Assembly: GCF_900474295.1 (NCBI RefSeq)
Contig: NZ_UCOB01000023.1
Location: forward strand, 1-64,000
Reading direction: 5' to 3'
Origin: Synechococcus sp. UW140
GTDB taxonomy: Bacteria > Cyanobacteriota > Cyanobacteriia > PCC-6307 > Cyanobiaceae
Length of the DNA stretch: 64,000 nucleotides
Below the pieces are notes generated by a model that searched no databases, had not been told where the DNA came from, and saw nothing but the letters and a program-made list of their open reading frames with translations. Position numbers and translations under genes: made by a program. Below, one piece after another: positions 24,149 through 33,474 of this stretch (positions are counted from its first letter, which is position 1; the number at the start of each line of letters is the position of its first letter).

Positions 24149-24674
24149 TGCCGTTGGTCTCCCGAAGCTGTTGCAAGGACTTCCAGCGAGGATCAACTGG
24201 GTCTGAGGCTGTGGCCGTTGCAGTGGACTTCGCCGGTTTTGGAGGGCCTGGACAAGCGTCGCCGCAGCGGTTGACGACAGAAAGCTGAAGGCTGAGCTGT
24301 TCAAACACCCAGCGTTCGGGTTCGAAGCTGCCACGGGGGTCGAGACTCTCAATCAGGCCGTCTGGGCTCTTGCAATCCAGTCCTGCTCCGCTGAGGGCTT
24401 CGACCGACTGCCCATCTCCGAGCCAGATCAGTTCTTCCGTTTGGACATTGAGTTGTTGGTTGAACTGGCCTAGGCAGCGATCGCAGCACAGGCTAATGAT
24501 CGTGCTCAGAGACCCGCTGACCTCAAGCATGTTGCCTCGATGCTCGGCCTGCACCTCGCCACGCACTGGGGTGAGAGTGGGGAGATCGTCGAGCTGACCC
24601 TCCACAGCCCAGACTCTGGCTATCGCCAGGGTCTGGAGGTCTCGAAGCGGAACGGGCTCAAGCCCTGGAATCAT
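24141..24674 (-). CDS. YceD/DUF177 family protein
   Basis: A 177-residue protein with the DUF177 features: an N-terminal beta region, a CCDRC segment ([20 protein letters not shown]), an acidic middle and a C-terminal Cys pair (NRCGDACPG), giving a possible zinc site. In other bacteria and plastids this family is tied to 23S rRNA accumulation and often sits near rpmF; here it sits between yidC and the AAA+ gene. Its start overlaps the yidC stop by 4 bases (ATGA), indicating coupled translation. Confidence 0.85.
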   Translation of the reverse strand: MIPGLEPVPLRDLQTLAIARVWAVEGQLDDLPTLTPVRGEVQAEHRGNMLEVSGSLSTIISLCCDRCLGQFNQQLNVQTEELIWLGDGQSVEALSGAGLDCKSPDGLIESLDPRGSFEPERWVFEQLSLQLSVVNRCGDACPGPPKPAKSTATATASDPVDPRWKSLQQLRETNGNA

Positions 24675-25819
24675 TTGCTTCCACCACGAGGTTCGAAGGG
24701 AAGCCTTGATCCCCCTTGGCCACCCGCACCGGCCGTTGCGCCAGCTGTTTTCTTCTGCTTCATCTGGTCATCAAGGATCGTCTGAAGGTTGTCAGGAAGA
24801 GCCTCTCGGGTGAGCAGGAAGGTCTGACCTGCTTGGAAAATATTGGCGATCACCATGTAGAGCAGCACCCCCGCTGGCAGCGGGAAGAACAGGAACATGC
24901 CGGTGATCATCACAGGGGTGATTTTGTTCGCAGTGCTCTGTTGTGGATTGGCAGGCATCCCCATGCCAGACAGCAGCTGGGAGGCAAACAGGCTCAAACC
25001 AAAGCCACCGACAAGAATGGCGATATCCCAGTTGACGGCTCCATCGGTGTAGAAGCCAACCTGGCCAAGAGCCCTAATAAACAGGAAGCCGCTGCGAGCG
25101 GCGATGCCTGGGATCTTGCCCTCCACAGTGGCATCACCAGGTGTGATGGCTTTGATCGTGCCGTCAGCGGCGACAGACACCACCCCATCCCCTTTGGTGA
25201 CGGACCAATCAGGTTGGAATTTCTGGCCCTCATTCACTCCGCTCAAGACCTGGCTGAAGCTTTCGCCCGTCTTGGTCTGAAGCTGAATCTTGGCGCTGTC
25301 GCCCGCTCCGAGCTTGTTCCCGCCAGGAAGGCTCCCGATCACGGGTACATGGTCGGTTTCGGTAATGAAGATCGAGTGGCTTGCTGTGTTGAACGGTTTG
25401 GGTTCAACCGCGGCAATTTGATCTGCGGGCAGCACCTTCAGATTGAAGGTGTACGGCACATCCGCAAACGGTGACCCCCGCAGGGTGGCGAACAGTGCGA
25501 ACAGGATCGGCATCTGCACGAGCAGGGGGAGGCATCCGGCCAGGGGACTGCCGAACTCCTTCATCAGCTTCTGGAGCTCTTCCTGCTGTTTCTGGGGATT
25601 GTTGGCGAAGCGGGATTTGATATCCGCCTGCCGTTTCTGCATCACTGGCTGGGCGATGCGCATGCGTCGAGCACTGCGGATGGAGCCTGCACTGAGGGGA
25701 AACAGCGCCAGGCGGATCACAACAGTGAGCGCCACGATCGCCAGGCCGTAGCTGGGCACCAATCCGTAGAAGAAATCAAGGATTGGAATCAGCAGGTTGT
25801 CGGAGATGTATCCGATCAC
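24671..25819 (-). CDS. yidC: Membrane protein insertase YidC/Oxa1/Alb3
   Basis: A 382-residue polytopic protein. The N-terminal insertase block ([20 protein letters not shown], then [20 protein letters not shown] and [16 protein letters not shown]) contains the conserved Arg in the hydrophilic groove. A variable insert with a small Ig-like segment (about 130-235) follows, then the last helices. It inserts membrane proteins, including photosynthetic ones, into plasma and thylakoid membranes. It sits in the classic rpmH-rnpA-yidC order, with the PH-domain gene inserted. Confidence 0.95.
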   Translation of the reverse strand: MIGYISDNLLIPILDFFYGLVPSYGLAIVALTVVIRLALFPLSAGSIRSARRMRIAQPVMQKRQADIKSRFANNPQKQQEELQKLMKEFGSPLAGCLPLLVQMPILFALFATLRGSPFADVPYTFNLKVLPADQIAAVEPKPFNTASHSIFITETDHVPVIGSLPGGNKLGAGDSAKIQLQTKTGESFSQVLSGVNEGQKFQPDWSVTKGDGVVSVAADGTIKAITPGDATVEGKIPGIAARSGFLFIRALGQVGFYTDGAVNWDIAILVGGFGLSLFASQLLSGMGMPANPQQSTANKITPVMITGMFLFFPLPAGVLLYMVIANIFQAGQTFLLTREALPDNLQTILDDQMKQKKTAGATAGAGGQGGSRLPFEPRGGSK

Positions 25820-25887
25820 GATGAAGGTCCTGAAGAGGGGTCAGAGAAGCCCTGCCAGTGTGCAACAGGCAGGAGGAGGGTGGGGGA

Positions 25888-26298
25888 TCAGGCCGCGAAG
25901 CCTTTGAACTCACTCTCGTCTTTGCCGGCTGAACGCTGGTCGATCCGCTCGAGGATGTAGGCCTCAGTGGCGCGGAAGTTGGGCACCGAGCGCATTTCCA
26001 GGCGGGAACCGTCAGAGAGCACCAGAACCATGTCGCCCCATGCTCCGAAGCCGCGGGGAACACAACGCAATTCACTGATCTGGCTGTAGACCACTTGACT
26101 GCGGTCTTTTCCCCTCCAGCCACCGCTGACGGAAACACGACGGCTGGTGATCTGGAAGCGCAACCACAGTGCGCGGACAATGGCTCCGACTGCGAAGGGA
26201 ATGCCGATCAGGGTTAGCCCTAAAAGCAGGTTGAAGACCAGATCGCCCTTGGCAGGCCCACCTTCATAGAAGGTGTCTTCCTGAATGGTGGTTGTCAT
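25888..26298 (-). CDS. PH-domain (bPH) membrane protein
   Basis: A 136-residue protein starting MTTTIQEDTFYEGGPAKGDL. The Glu-Gly-Gly/Pro entry, a hydrophobic segment (LVFNLLLGLTLIGIPFAVGA) and the strand-rich ITSRRVSVSGGWRGKDRSQV, then VYSQISELRCVPRGFGAWGD, are typical of bacterial pleckstrin-homology proteins. The gene lies between rnpA (4-base overlap) and yidC, as in many cyanobacteria, suggesting a membrane-biogenesis role, which is inference. Confidence 0.85.
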   Translation of the reverse strand: MTTTIQEDTFYEGGPAKGDLVFNLLLGLTLIGIPFAVGAIVRALWLRFQITSRRVSVSGGWRGKDRSQVVYSQISELRCVPRGFGAWGDMVLVLSDGSRLEMRSVPNFRATEAYILERIDQRSAGKDESEFKGFAA

Positions 26299-26693
26299 GG
26301 AAGCAGTCCCGCGTCTGTGAGCAATCTGTCGCATTCTTCCAGCAACGGAGCCCCCGATTCGACCGCTCCGGGCTTGATGCTGAGGAGAAGCCAGTGGCGT
26401 CCTAGCTCTGGTTTGGTCTCCAGCCGCTTGCGTAGGTGGCTGTGAAGTTGGCGGCGTAGACGGTTTCGCACAACGGAGCGTTTACTCACCTTGCTGCTGA
26501 TCACAACGCCGCATCGGCATCGACGGGACTGAGGGGAGGCGTTCTCGGCAGAGGCCATGAAGGGCCTCAGCAGGGTCGGCTTGGCATCGACAATCCGCAA
26601 AAGCATGTGGGTGCTGTTGAGACGTCGACCGTCGCGATGCAAGCGATCAAAACAGCGATGGCCCCGCAGACGCATCGGTGTCGGCAGGACCAT
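26295..26693 (-). CDS. rnpA: Ribonuclease P protein component
   Basis: A 132-residue basic protein. RGHRCFDRLHRDGRRLNS near the N terminus and the RNR-type motif SKRSVVRNRLRRQLHSHLRK identify RnpA, which assists RNase P RNA in processing tRNA 5' ends. It lies 31 bases downstream of rpmH, the conserved arrangement. Confidence 0.95.
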   Translation of the reverse strand: MVLPTPMRLRGHRCFDRLHRDGRRLNSTHMLLRIVDAKPTLLRPFMASAENASPQSRRCRCGVVISSKVSKRSVVRNRLRRQLHSHLRKRLETKPELGRHWLLLSIKPGAVESGAPLLEECDRLLTDAGLLP

Positions 26694-26724
26694 CGGTAAA
26701 TGCTGAACGAGGTGAGACTTTGAA

Positions 26725-26862
26725 TCAGACAGCCAGACGAGAGCGCCCGCGTTTGCGGCGGGTGCGGATCACACGACGACCAGTGTGGGTGCGCATGCGC
26801 ACGCGGAAGCCCGAAACGCGCTTGCGTTTGCGGCTGGTGCCGCCGAGAGTTCGTTTCGTCAT
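26725..26862 (-). CDS. rpmH: 50S ribosomal protein L34
   Basis: A 45-residue, strongly basic protein: [45 protein letters not shown]. The TSRKRKR and GFRxRMRTxxGRxVIxxRRxKGR pattern is diagnostic of L34. It is too short for many ORF filters but has the standard position before rnpA. Confidence 0.96.
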   Translation of the reverse strand: MTKRTLGGTSRKRKRVSGFRVRMRTHTGRRVIRTRRKRGRSRLAV

Positions 26863-26922
26863 GATGGAATTCCGGCGCCCGGCCTGTCGTCAATTCGATA
26901 ATTTATCAGTTGGGATGACCGC

Positions 26923-27555
26923 TCAGAAGCCGTTGGCTCCGCTGTCGATGTCGATGCTCCAGCTTCCGAGGTAACCAGACACCGGCACATCGCCAGGCGC
27001 TTGTGCCAGGGCATTGAATTGGAACATGCCGCTGCTGCTTGGGTTGAAGATTTGCATAACGACGGCATAGGTGCCTCCGGTAGGGATCGGCACGTCAGGG
27101 AAGACCTCAATGGCCGTTTGCTTCTCGTTCACTTCAAACACCGCCGGCAGAGTCTCCTCGCATTGGCTCCTGCCAAGCATTCCCCCCAGCTTCATCTTGC
27201 AGAGCTTGAGCCTTGAGGGTTTGATCTTGGCGTCGAAATAATCCGGCACCGTGATGGTGAGTTTCAGGATTGCATTTTTGCGGTCCTTGGGCCGGAGCAT
27301 CAGGTAATACCTGGCCCTCTCGAGTTGGCGGGTGGAGCTTTGCCAGTAATAGAGCTTCTTGTAGTCCTTGTTGTCTTCCCAGCGAAACTCAAGCAGTGCA
27401 GGTGTGGCCTGGGCCTGCACTTCACTAGGCGGCAGGGTTGGGATCAGGGATGCTGCTCCCAGTAATCCGGTGAGAGTGACCCGTCCGACCATGCCGGCGG
27501 CGAGGCCGAAGCGACGCAGTCTCTGGGCACTGGAGTTAGGGCTGGGATTAGACAT
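26923..27555 (-). CDS. DUF2808 secreted protein
   Basis: A 210-residue exported protein. The start MSNPSPNSSAQRLRRFGLAA is followed by a hydrophobic signal with VQAQA as likely cleavage site. The mature domain (LLEFRWEDNKDYKKLYYWQS, then RARYYLMLRPKDRKNAILKL and VPDYFDAKIKP) matches the cyanobacterial DUF2808 family, whose role is unknown. The C-terminal part is a beta-rich segment ending DIDSGANGF. The long open frame upstream of the ATG at 27555 is rejected because the signal peptide would become internal. Confidence 0.85.
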   Translation of the reverse strand: MSNPSPNSSAQRLRRFGLAAGMVGRVTLTGLLGAASLIPTLPPSEVQAQATPALLEFRWEDNKDYKKLYYWQSSTRQLERARYYLMLRPKDRKNAILKLTITVPDYFDAKIKPSRLKLCKMKLGGMLGRSQCEETLPAVFEVNEKQTAIEVFPDVPIPTGGTYAVVMQIFNPSSSGMFQFNALAQAPGDVPVSGYLGSWSIDIDSGANGF

Positions 27556-27653
27556 CTCGTGAAGACAATGGCATCGGCCATCGGCATGACTTGTGTCCTG
27601 ATTGTCTTGGAGAGTGAGGAAGATCGGAAGAGGCTGGGCCGGCGTTCGATCTG

Positions 27654-28049
27654 TCAGTTGTAACCAGATCTGTCTGGCCGCAGCCGAGAGGCTTCGCCAA
27701 GGTAGGCATGGCAAGGGCTTTGCTCGGCTGGCAGCCATACGTGGGCCAGGAGCCGGATGCAGCGCTTGAGGTCGCCCTGAACAGCCATCTGTTGACAATC
27801 GAGCAGTGCCACCCCATCCCATCCCTGCTGGCGTCTGGCAATCGCTGCTGGAAAGCAGGCATCGAGATCGGTGGTGACCGAAAACGTCACCGACACAATT
27901 CGGTCCGCTTCCAGGGCGTTCCGCTCGACGAGGCAGGTGACCAACTCATGCACAGCCACTTCGATGGCCTCGACACTGTTCTCACAGCAGGTTGTGGCAC
28001 CCCGCAATCCCCGTAGGGCCAGTCCGTTGGCGATGGAAGGACGGGTCAT
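27654..28049 (-). CDS. aroH: Chorismate mutase (AroH class)
   Basis: A 131-residue AroH-type mutase that converts chorismate to prephenate for Phe/Tyr synthesis. ALRGLRGATTCCENSVEAIE contains the N-terminal Arg-Gly-Ala substrate-binding segment, and the middle has SVTFSVTTDLDACFPAAIAR. The end, CIRLLAHVWLP, carries the Arg of the active site. It overlaps the sppA stop by ATGA, so the two genes are coupled. Confidence 0.92.
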   Translation of the reverse strand: MTRPSIANGLALRGLRGATTCCENSVEAIEVAVHELVTCLVERNALEADRIVSVTFSVTTDLDACFPAAIARRQQGWDGVALLDCQQMAVQGDLKRCIRLLAHVWLPAEQSPCHAYLGEASRLRPDRSGYN

Positions 28050-28855
28050 GGGCGATAGAGCCAGAGGGCCTGGCCGCAATGGGACAGCTCTGTCTCAAGC
28101 ATGTCGCTCAGCCTGTTGACCAGGCTGCTCCCTGGGAGTCGGGACAGCAGCTGTTTTTTGGGTTTGCCAAGGGTGACAGGTTTGCAGTCCTCATCAAGAT
28201 CGGCCAATTCCACGGCCAGAGCACGAGCGCGTTCCTCATCGCCCAGTTCATCCACGAGACCAAGCTCTTTGGCCTGGGCTCCACTGAAGACTCTGCCATC
28301 AGCGAATTGACGGACTGCTTCGGTACTAAGCCCCCGGCCTGTCGCAACCGCCTCCACGAACTGGTCATAGCTGCTGTCGATTAATGCCTGCAGCAACTCC
28401 CTTTCCTCCGCCGTCAACGCTCGGTCAGGGGAGAGGATGTCCTTGTAAGTACCACTCTTGACCGTTTCAAACCGGACTCCGATCCGCTCGAGCAGTTTGG
28501 AGAGGTTGTTGCCGCGCAAGATCACGCCAATGGATCCGGTGATCGTGCCCGGGTTTGAAACGATTTTTTCGGCTGCGACGCCGACATACACCCCGCCCGA
28601 AGCCGAGATGTTGCCAAAACTTGCCACCACGTGGCAGCCCTTGTCGCGCAGTCGCAATAAGGCCGCATGGATCTCCTGACTGTCACCGACGGTGCCGCCG
28701 GGACTGTCGATGCGCAGTAGCAGAGCCGGGAATTCCCGTTGCTGCACCTCCCGTAGTGCCTTGAGAACCCGTTTGCGGGTGGTTGACGCAATCGCCCCTT
28801 CGATGGTGATGCGTGCCATCCGTCGCCGGGATTTGCGGCGCCAGGGCCAGACCAT
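28046..28855 (-). CDS. sppA: Signal peptide peptidase SppA (short type)
   Basis: A 269-residue serine peptidase of the crotonase/ClpP-like fold. LLRIDSPGGTVGDSQEIHAA, the nucleophile region SFGNISASGGVYVGVAAEKI (Ser of SASGG) and VKSGTYKDILSPDRALTAEE, with the catalytic Lys of SGTYKD, are the family marks. It degrades leftover signal peptides or membrane fragments. An N-terminal transmembrane anchor is not obvious, so it may be peripheral. It is divergent from the EamA gene, 53 bases apart. Confidence 0.92.
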   Translation of the reverse strand: MVWPWRRKSRRRMARITIEGAIASTTRKRVLKALREVQQREFPALLLRIDSPGGTVGDSQEIHAALLRLRDKGCHVVASFGNISASGGVYVGVAAEKIVSNPGTITGSIGVILRGNNLSKLLERIGVRFETVKSGTYKDILSPDRALTAEERELLQALIDSSYDQFVEAVATGRGLSTEAVRQFADGRVFSGAQAKELGLVDELGDEERARALAVELADLDEDCKPVTLGKPKKQLLSRLPGSSLVNRLSDMLETELSHCGQALWLYRP

Positions 28856-28908
28856 ATTCGTCAGTCGTTATGGATCAGATCTTAAAAAGGAGCCTGTGAT
28901 CTGCCGCC

Positions 28909-29871
28909 ATGGTGTCGATTCGCCTCGGGCTGCTGATGGTGTTGCCCTTCGCGCTCTGGGGAACAGCCATGGCGGCGATGGCTCCATTGCTCGAGTCTGG
29001 GGGCCCAGAATTGGTGGCGGCTTTACGCCTTGTGCCGGCTGGGATCGCTCTGCTTCTGGCCCTGCCAGCCCTGGGTGCGTCATGGAGGATTGCACCTCAG
29101 GACCGGATCTGGTTCGTTGTGTTCACGCTGATTGATGCCACCTTGTTCCAGTTTTGTCTGGCGCGAGGGTTGCGGGAAACAGGCGCCGGCCTTGGATCTG
29201 TTCTGATTGATTCCCAGCCACTCATGGTGGCGCTTCTGGCCCGTAGCCTCTTCGCCGAAGCGATCAATCCTGTGGGTTGGTTCGGTTTGATGCTGGGCCT
29301 GGCGGGGATTGTCTGCCTCGGGGTTCCAACCGATCTGCTTCGTCACTGGTGGCTACTGGGGGACGCCGTTCCCTTCTCTGGTCTTTGGGAGGGCGGTACG
29401 GCCTGGATGTTGGCCGCTGCAGTGGCCATGGCCTTGGGTACGGTTATCAGTCGCTATGCCTGCAGCGCTAGTCATCCCGTCAGTGTGACCGGGTGGCACA
29501 TGGTGCTGGGAGGACTGCCCTTGTTGGTTTGGCATCTTGCGGATCCGGCCTATCCCCTCGTCCCTGACTGGGGCTCAGGCCAGTGGTTCTTGATGGCCTA
29601 CGCCAGCCTGCTGGGTAGTGCTGTGGCCTACGGGTTGTTCTTCTGGTTTGCCACCCATCGTGAACTCACCGCTTTCTCCAGCCTCGGATTCCTCACCCCG
29701 CTGTTTGCGCTTGCCTCCGGGGGTGTGTGGCTGGCTGAAAGGCTGGAGCCGCTGCAATGGGTCGGTGTTGTTTTGGTCTTGCTCTCTGTGGTGCTCGTGA
29801 GCATGCGCCGGCGCTGGTGGGAGCAAGGGCCCTCAGAGGTGTTTGGAGCAGCCGGAGGGTCTGGAGGATGA
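28909..29871 (+). CDS. EamA/DMT-family transporter
   Basis: A 320-residue protein with about ten hydrophobic helices arranged as two EamA repeats (about 5-140 and 160-300). Conserved elements include the N-terminal PFALWGTAMAAMA and the paired AVAYGLFFWFATHRELTAFS, LGFLTPLFAL. These exporters move metabolites or amino acids; the substrate is not predictable. It is followed without a gap (ATGA) by the GT4 gene. Confidence 0.85.
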   Translation: MVSIRLGLLMVLPFALWGTAMAAMAPLLESGGPELVAALRLVPAGIALLLALPALGASWRIAPQDRIWFVVFTLIDATLFQFCLARGLRETGAGLGSVLIDSQPLMVALLARSLFAEAINPVGWFGLMLGLAGIVCLGVPTDLLRHWWLLGDAVPFSGLWEGGTAWMLAAAVAMALGTVISRYACSASHPVSVTGWHMVLGGLPLLVWHLADPAYPLVPDWGSGQWFLMAYASLLGSAVAYGLFFWFATHRELTAFSSLGFLTPLFALASGGVWLAERLEPLQWVGVVLVLLSVVLVSMRRRWWEQGPSEVFGAAGGSGG

Positions 29872-30986
29872 CCAGCAAGGAGAGATCGGGCCGCCCGATG
29901 GATCTTGTTTTAGTGAGTACACCGATCGGGTACCTCGGCAGTGGTCGAGGTGGTGGCGTGGAGCTCACGTTGGCGTCTTTGGTGCGTGGCCTTCTGGAGC
30001 GTGGGCACCGCTTGACGTTGGTGGCAGGGCAGGGTTCCGTCCCCCCCGCGGTCGATCCGGATCTTCGTCTTGAGTCCGTGGTTGGCGTAGATCAGCCGAG
30101 CTGGCAGCACCTTGAGCGCCAAGCAGCTGTGGTGATTCCCCCTGATGGTCTGCTGCCGCGACTGTGGCAAAGGGCCTTAGCCCTGGGGCATGAGGCGGAT
30201 GCAGTGCTGAATTTCGGCTACGACTGGCTGCCGCTCTGGCTGACGCCCCAGGTGCCTCAGGCTCTCTTTCACTTGGTGAGCATGGGATCAGTGTCCACAG
30301 TGATGGACGAGCAGATTGCTGCTCTCGCCTGCTGGGATCAGCGTCGTCTCGCCTTTCATACCCAGGCCCAGGCATCAGATTTTGCGTTGCCCGCCTCCCC
30401 CAGAGTGGTCGGCAATGGTTTCGATCTCAGCGCTTATCAATTCCAATCCGGTGCCGATGGCCCACTCGGTTGGGCTGGCCGGGTTGCTCCCGAAAAAGGT
30501 CTTGAGGATGCTGCTGCCGTAGCCGCAGCGTTGGGTGAGCCGCTGTGGGTCTGGGGGATGCGTGAAGACGAGGCCTACGCCAAGCGTGTTGAGGCCGGGG
30601 TCCCACCAGGCACCATGCATTGGCGGGGCTTCCTTCCTACCGATGCCTTGCAGAAAGAGCTTGGGTGCTGCAGGGCGTTGATCAATACGCCGAAATGGAA
30701 TGAGGCCTACGGCAATGTGGTGGTGGAGGCCTTGGCCTGCGGTGTGCCTGTGGTGGCCTACAACCGCGGTGGACCTGGTGAACTCGTTCAGCATGGTCTG
30801 ACCGGCCTACTGGTTCCGCCCGATGACGTGGATGCGCTTCGGCAGGCAACCGTGCGTGCCGCCAGCCTGGAGCGTCTTGCCTGCCGACGCTGGGTCGAGA
30901 GCCATGCCAGTCAGGACGTGTTCGCTGAGCGTGTGGAGGCCTGGATCAGGGCCGGTCTAGAGACCGAGGATGGCAGCATCTCCTGA
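29868..30986 (+). CDS. Glycosyltransferase family 4
   Basis: A 372-residue GT-B enzyme. The N terminus holds LVSTPIGYLGSGRGGGVELT (nucleotide-sugar glycosyltransferase glycine loop). The C-terminal domain has GWAGRVAPEKGLEDA, NTPKWNEAYGNVVVEALACG (the E-x7-E type motif) and PVVAYNRGGPGELVQHGLTG. The start could be the ATG at 29868, coupled to the EamA stop and preceded by GGAGGG, or the ATG at 29898, which removes 10 residues. It probably builds a surface or storage glycan, because the next gene is a GT39-type transferase. Confidence 0.88.
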   Translation: MTSKERSGRPMDLVLVSTPIGYLGSGRGGGVELTLASLVRGLLERGHRLTLVAGQGSVPPAVDPDLRLESVVGVDQPSWQHLERQAAVVIPPDGLLPRLWQRALALGHEADAVLNFGYDWLPLWLTPQVPQALFHLVSMGSVSTVMDEQIAALACWDQRRLAFHTQAQASDFALPASPRVVGNGFDLSAYQFQSGADGPLGWAGRVAPEKGLEDAAAVAAALGEPLWVWGMREDEAYAKRVEAGVPPGTMHWRGFLPTDALQKELGCCRALINTPKWNEAYGNVVVEALACGVPVVAYNRGGPGELVQHGLTGLLVPPDDVDALRQATVRAASLERLACRRWVESHASQDVFAERVEAWIRAGLETEDGSIS

Positions 30987-32836
30987 TGACCAGCTCCCCT
31001 GAGGCCGTGGCCACCGTCGCTTCCCCCCATCTGACGCCGCGTCAGCGACGTCGCGGGCTGCTGTTGGTGCTTGTTGTTGGTCTGTTGATCTGCTTCTGGC
31101 AGCTCGGAGGCAATGGCTTGGTGGATGAAACTCCACCGTTATTTGCGGCTGCTGGACGGGCGATGGCTCGCACCGGTGATTGGCTCACTCCCCGGGTCAA
31201 TGGACTGCCTCGCTATGACAAGCCTCCCCTCGTGTATTGGCTGATGGGATTGGGGTACTCCCTCCCAGGCCAGTCTGAGTGGGATCCCTTAGGGACCTGG
31301 GCCGGTCGTTTGCCGTCCGCTCTCGGCACGCTGGGCACGTTGCTGATGCTGGCTGACACGTTGCTGCGCTTTCCGCAGGGCAACGATTTCACCCCCCGTC
31401 GCACAGCCCTTGCGGCTGCCCTGGCCTTCGTTCTTTCACCTCTGGTGTTGCTTTGGAGCCGCACCGCCGTCAGTGATGGGTTGCTATCGGGCACTCTTGC
31501 AATCAGCCTTCTCTGTCAATGGCGCTGCCATGCCTCGGGGGGGCGTCGGTGGTGGTTGGCCTGGATTGTGCTCGGCCTGGCCGTGCTGACGAAGGGCCCT
31601 GTGGCCGTTGTGCTCAGCGGCATCTCCCTGGTGTTGTTTGGGCTGGCTCGCCGCAATCTCGGAGCACTTTGGTGTGAGCTCCGTCCATTGCCGGGTCTCG
31701 CAATTACCGCCCTGATCAGCCTCCCTTGGTATGCCCTGGAGTTGCTTGTCGAGGGCCAGCCGTTCTGGGACAGCTTTTTTGGCTACCACAATTTTCAGCG
31801 GTTCACCTCTGTGGTGAACAGTCATCTGCAGCCCTGGTGGTTTTTTGTTCCGGTGCTGTTGATCGCCGCATTGCCGTTCACTCCCCTCTTGCTGCTGGGC
31901 CTCACGCAGGTGGTGCAGGGGCTGGTGCGTCGACGCCCACCTTCGACATCTGATCAGAGCCTCCAGACGTTCGCGGCCTGCTGGTTGCTGGCGGTGTTCC
32001 TGTTGTTCACCACTGCGGCCACCAAACTGCCGAGTTATTGGCTGCCGGCCACTCCTGCTGCAGGCTTGTTGATCGCCCTGGCCCTGCTCCCGGATCCCAG
32101 TCGATCGCGTCGCGCCCAAAGCTGGTGCTGGCTGGGATCGGTGCTCCTGGCCTTGGTGTTGGCGGCGGGGCTTTGGGGTGCAGGTCTCTGGGTGCCCCTT
32201 ATCGATGATCCGGAGATGCCTACCCTCCCCGCCGAGCTGCTTGCCAGCGGCTTCGTGCTACGGGCTGCAGTGTGCGTCAGTGTCGCTGTGGTGCTTGGTG
32301 CCTGGCTGTGGTGGCGCCCCCAGCCTGGAAGGCTGTTGGCCATGCAGGGGCCCCTGGTGGTGTTTCAGCTTGTGGCTTTGGTCCCAATGATGCTGTTGGG
32401 AGACAGGGTGCGACAGGTCCCCGTTCGCCAAGTGGCCGAAGCGATTGTGCGCGAACGTCAATCCGTCGGTGTGGAACCACTGGCGATGGTTGGAGCCATG
32501 AAGCCATCGCTGCACTTTTATACCGATCAGGTGGTGATTTATGAGGGGATTTCTGAGGCGGCATTGGTCAATGTGGTCGATCGATTCCGCACCGAGATGT
32601 CCCGTCGCGGTTTTCGCGGCTCCAGTGTGGAAGAGCAGCCCACAGCCCTTGTGGTGATTGATGGTCGGACGAGTGAGTCGGACCATTGGCAGGCACTGCA
32701 ACCTCAGAAGCTGGCGAGCCATGGCATCTATCGGCTCTGGCGAGTGGATCGCCGCCGTCTGGAGGCCCGAGCCAGGCAGCTGCGTCAGCAAGGTGTGACC
32801 CCTGACTGGCGGAAGCCCAGACCTGAGCGCTACTGA
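30986..32836 (+). CDS. GT39/ArnT-like membrane glycosyltransferase
   Basis: A 616-residue polytopic protein with about twelve hydrophobic helices. The first periplasmic loop has the PMT/ArnT signature: DETPPLFAAAGRAMARTGDW, then LPRYDKPPLVYWLMG, with the Asp-Glu catalytic pair. The C-terminal soluble domain (about 470-616) resembles that of ArnT. It should transfer a sugar from a polyprenyl-phosphate donor to lipid or protein at the outer face of the membrane. Its ATG overlaps the preceding stop by one base. The acceptor is unknown. Confidence 0.87.
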   Translation: MTSSPEAVATVASPHLTPRQRRRGLLLVLVVGLLICFWQLGGNGLVDETPPLFAAAGRAMARTGDWLTPRVNGLPRYDKPPLVYWLMGLGYSLPGQSEWDPLGTWAGRLPSALGTLGTLLMLADTLLRFPQGNDFTPRRTALAAALAFVLSPLVLLWSRTAVSDGLLSGTLAISLLCQWRCHASGGRRWWLAWIVLGLAVLTKGPVAVVLSGISLVLFGLARRNLGALWCELRPLPGLAITALISLPWYALELLVEGQPFWDSFFGYHNFQRFTSVVNSHLQPWWFFVPVLLIAALPFTPLLLLGLTQVVQGLVRRRPPSTSDQSLQTFAACWLLAVFLLFTTAATKLPSYWLPATPAAGLLIALALLPDPSRSRRAQSWCWLGSVLLALVLAAGLWGAGLWVPLIDDPEMPTLPAELLASGFVLRAAVCVSVAVVLGAWLWWRPQPGRLLAMQGPLVVFQLVALVPMMLLGDRVRQVPVRQVAEAIVRERQSVGVEPLAMVGAMKPSLHFYTDQVVIYEGISEAALVNVVDRFRTEMSRRGFRGSSVEEQPTALVVIDGRTSESDHWQALQPQKLASHGIYRLWRVDRRRLEARARQLRQQGVTPDWRKPRPERY

Positions 32837-33369
32837 GAGTCCGTCGGGTTGATGGCCGCCAGTTCGCTTCGTCTGCAGAAGCCGCAATGGCCCCAGAGGG
32901 CCATCTCACCTGCCGGTGAGGGGCGCCCGCAGCGTGGACAGGTCTCCATGCCGTGGACATCAATGCGGCTGGGATGACGTGCCCAGACTGCTGCTTCGCT
33001 TTCCAGGTCTGGTTTTGGCTGGCTGTGGTGCTGTTGAATGCGGAGATCTTTAATGGCATGGCCTGCAGCCCGCAGGGAGGCCAGCAGCTGGGGTCGGCTA
33101 TAGAGCAGGGCTTGGCGCCATTGCGGGTGGCTGGCTCCCACGGTGAGCACGTCGCCCTGAAGATGGAGCGGCCGGCAATGGGGCGCCAGTTGTGCGCCAG
33201 CCAATTTGGGCCAGTCTTGCCAGATGGCCGCCAGTGAGCCGTCACGTCGCCACTGGCTTCGCAATCTTTCCAGGCAGGCGCTGAGGGACTGGGCCGGGGC
33301 GGGAGGCGGTGGTTGCAGCAGTTCCCCTTTGCCGAAAGGGCGACGCTGGGATTTTGGGGCCCGTGCCAT
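32830..33369 (-). CDS. DUF721 (DciA-like) protein with C-terminal zinc ribbon
   Basis: A 179-residue protein. The DUF721 core is at about residues 25-110 (LERLRSQWRRDGSLAAIWQD, then LAPHCRPLHLQGDVLTVGAS, HPQWRQALLY). DciA proteins of this family load or regulate the replicative helicase DnaB in many bacteria. The C terminus adds a four-Cys ribbon (CPRCGRPSPAG, then WGHCGFCRR; about 143-168). That zinc ribbon is not part of the E. coli-type DciA I know. It is convergent with the GT39 gene, with a 7-base overlap of the stops. Confidence 0.8.
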   Translation of the reverse strand: MARAPKSQRRPFGKGELLQPPPPAPAQSLSACLERLRSQWRRDGSLAAIWQDWPKLAGAQLAPHCRPLHLQGDVLTVGASHPQWRQALLYSRPQLLASLRAAGHAIKDLRIQQHHSQPKPDLESEAAVWARHPSRIDVHGMETCPRCGRPSPAGEMALWGHCGFCRRSELAAINPTDSQ

Positions 33370-33474
33370 CGCCGTTACCGTCCTGGTCCGTGCTGTGGTT
33401 TGTGGATCGTAGGTGGGATGACGTGGTTGTCTCGCTAGCCTCCAGCTGCTGCCCTTCTGTGCTGACCTCCACCC

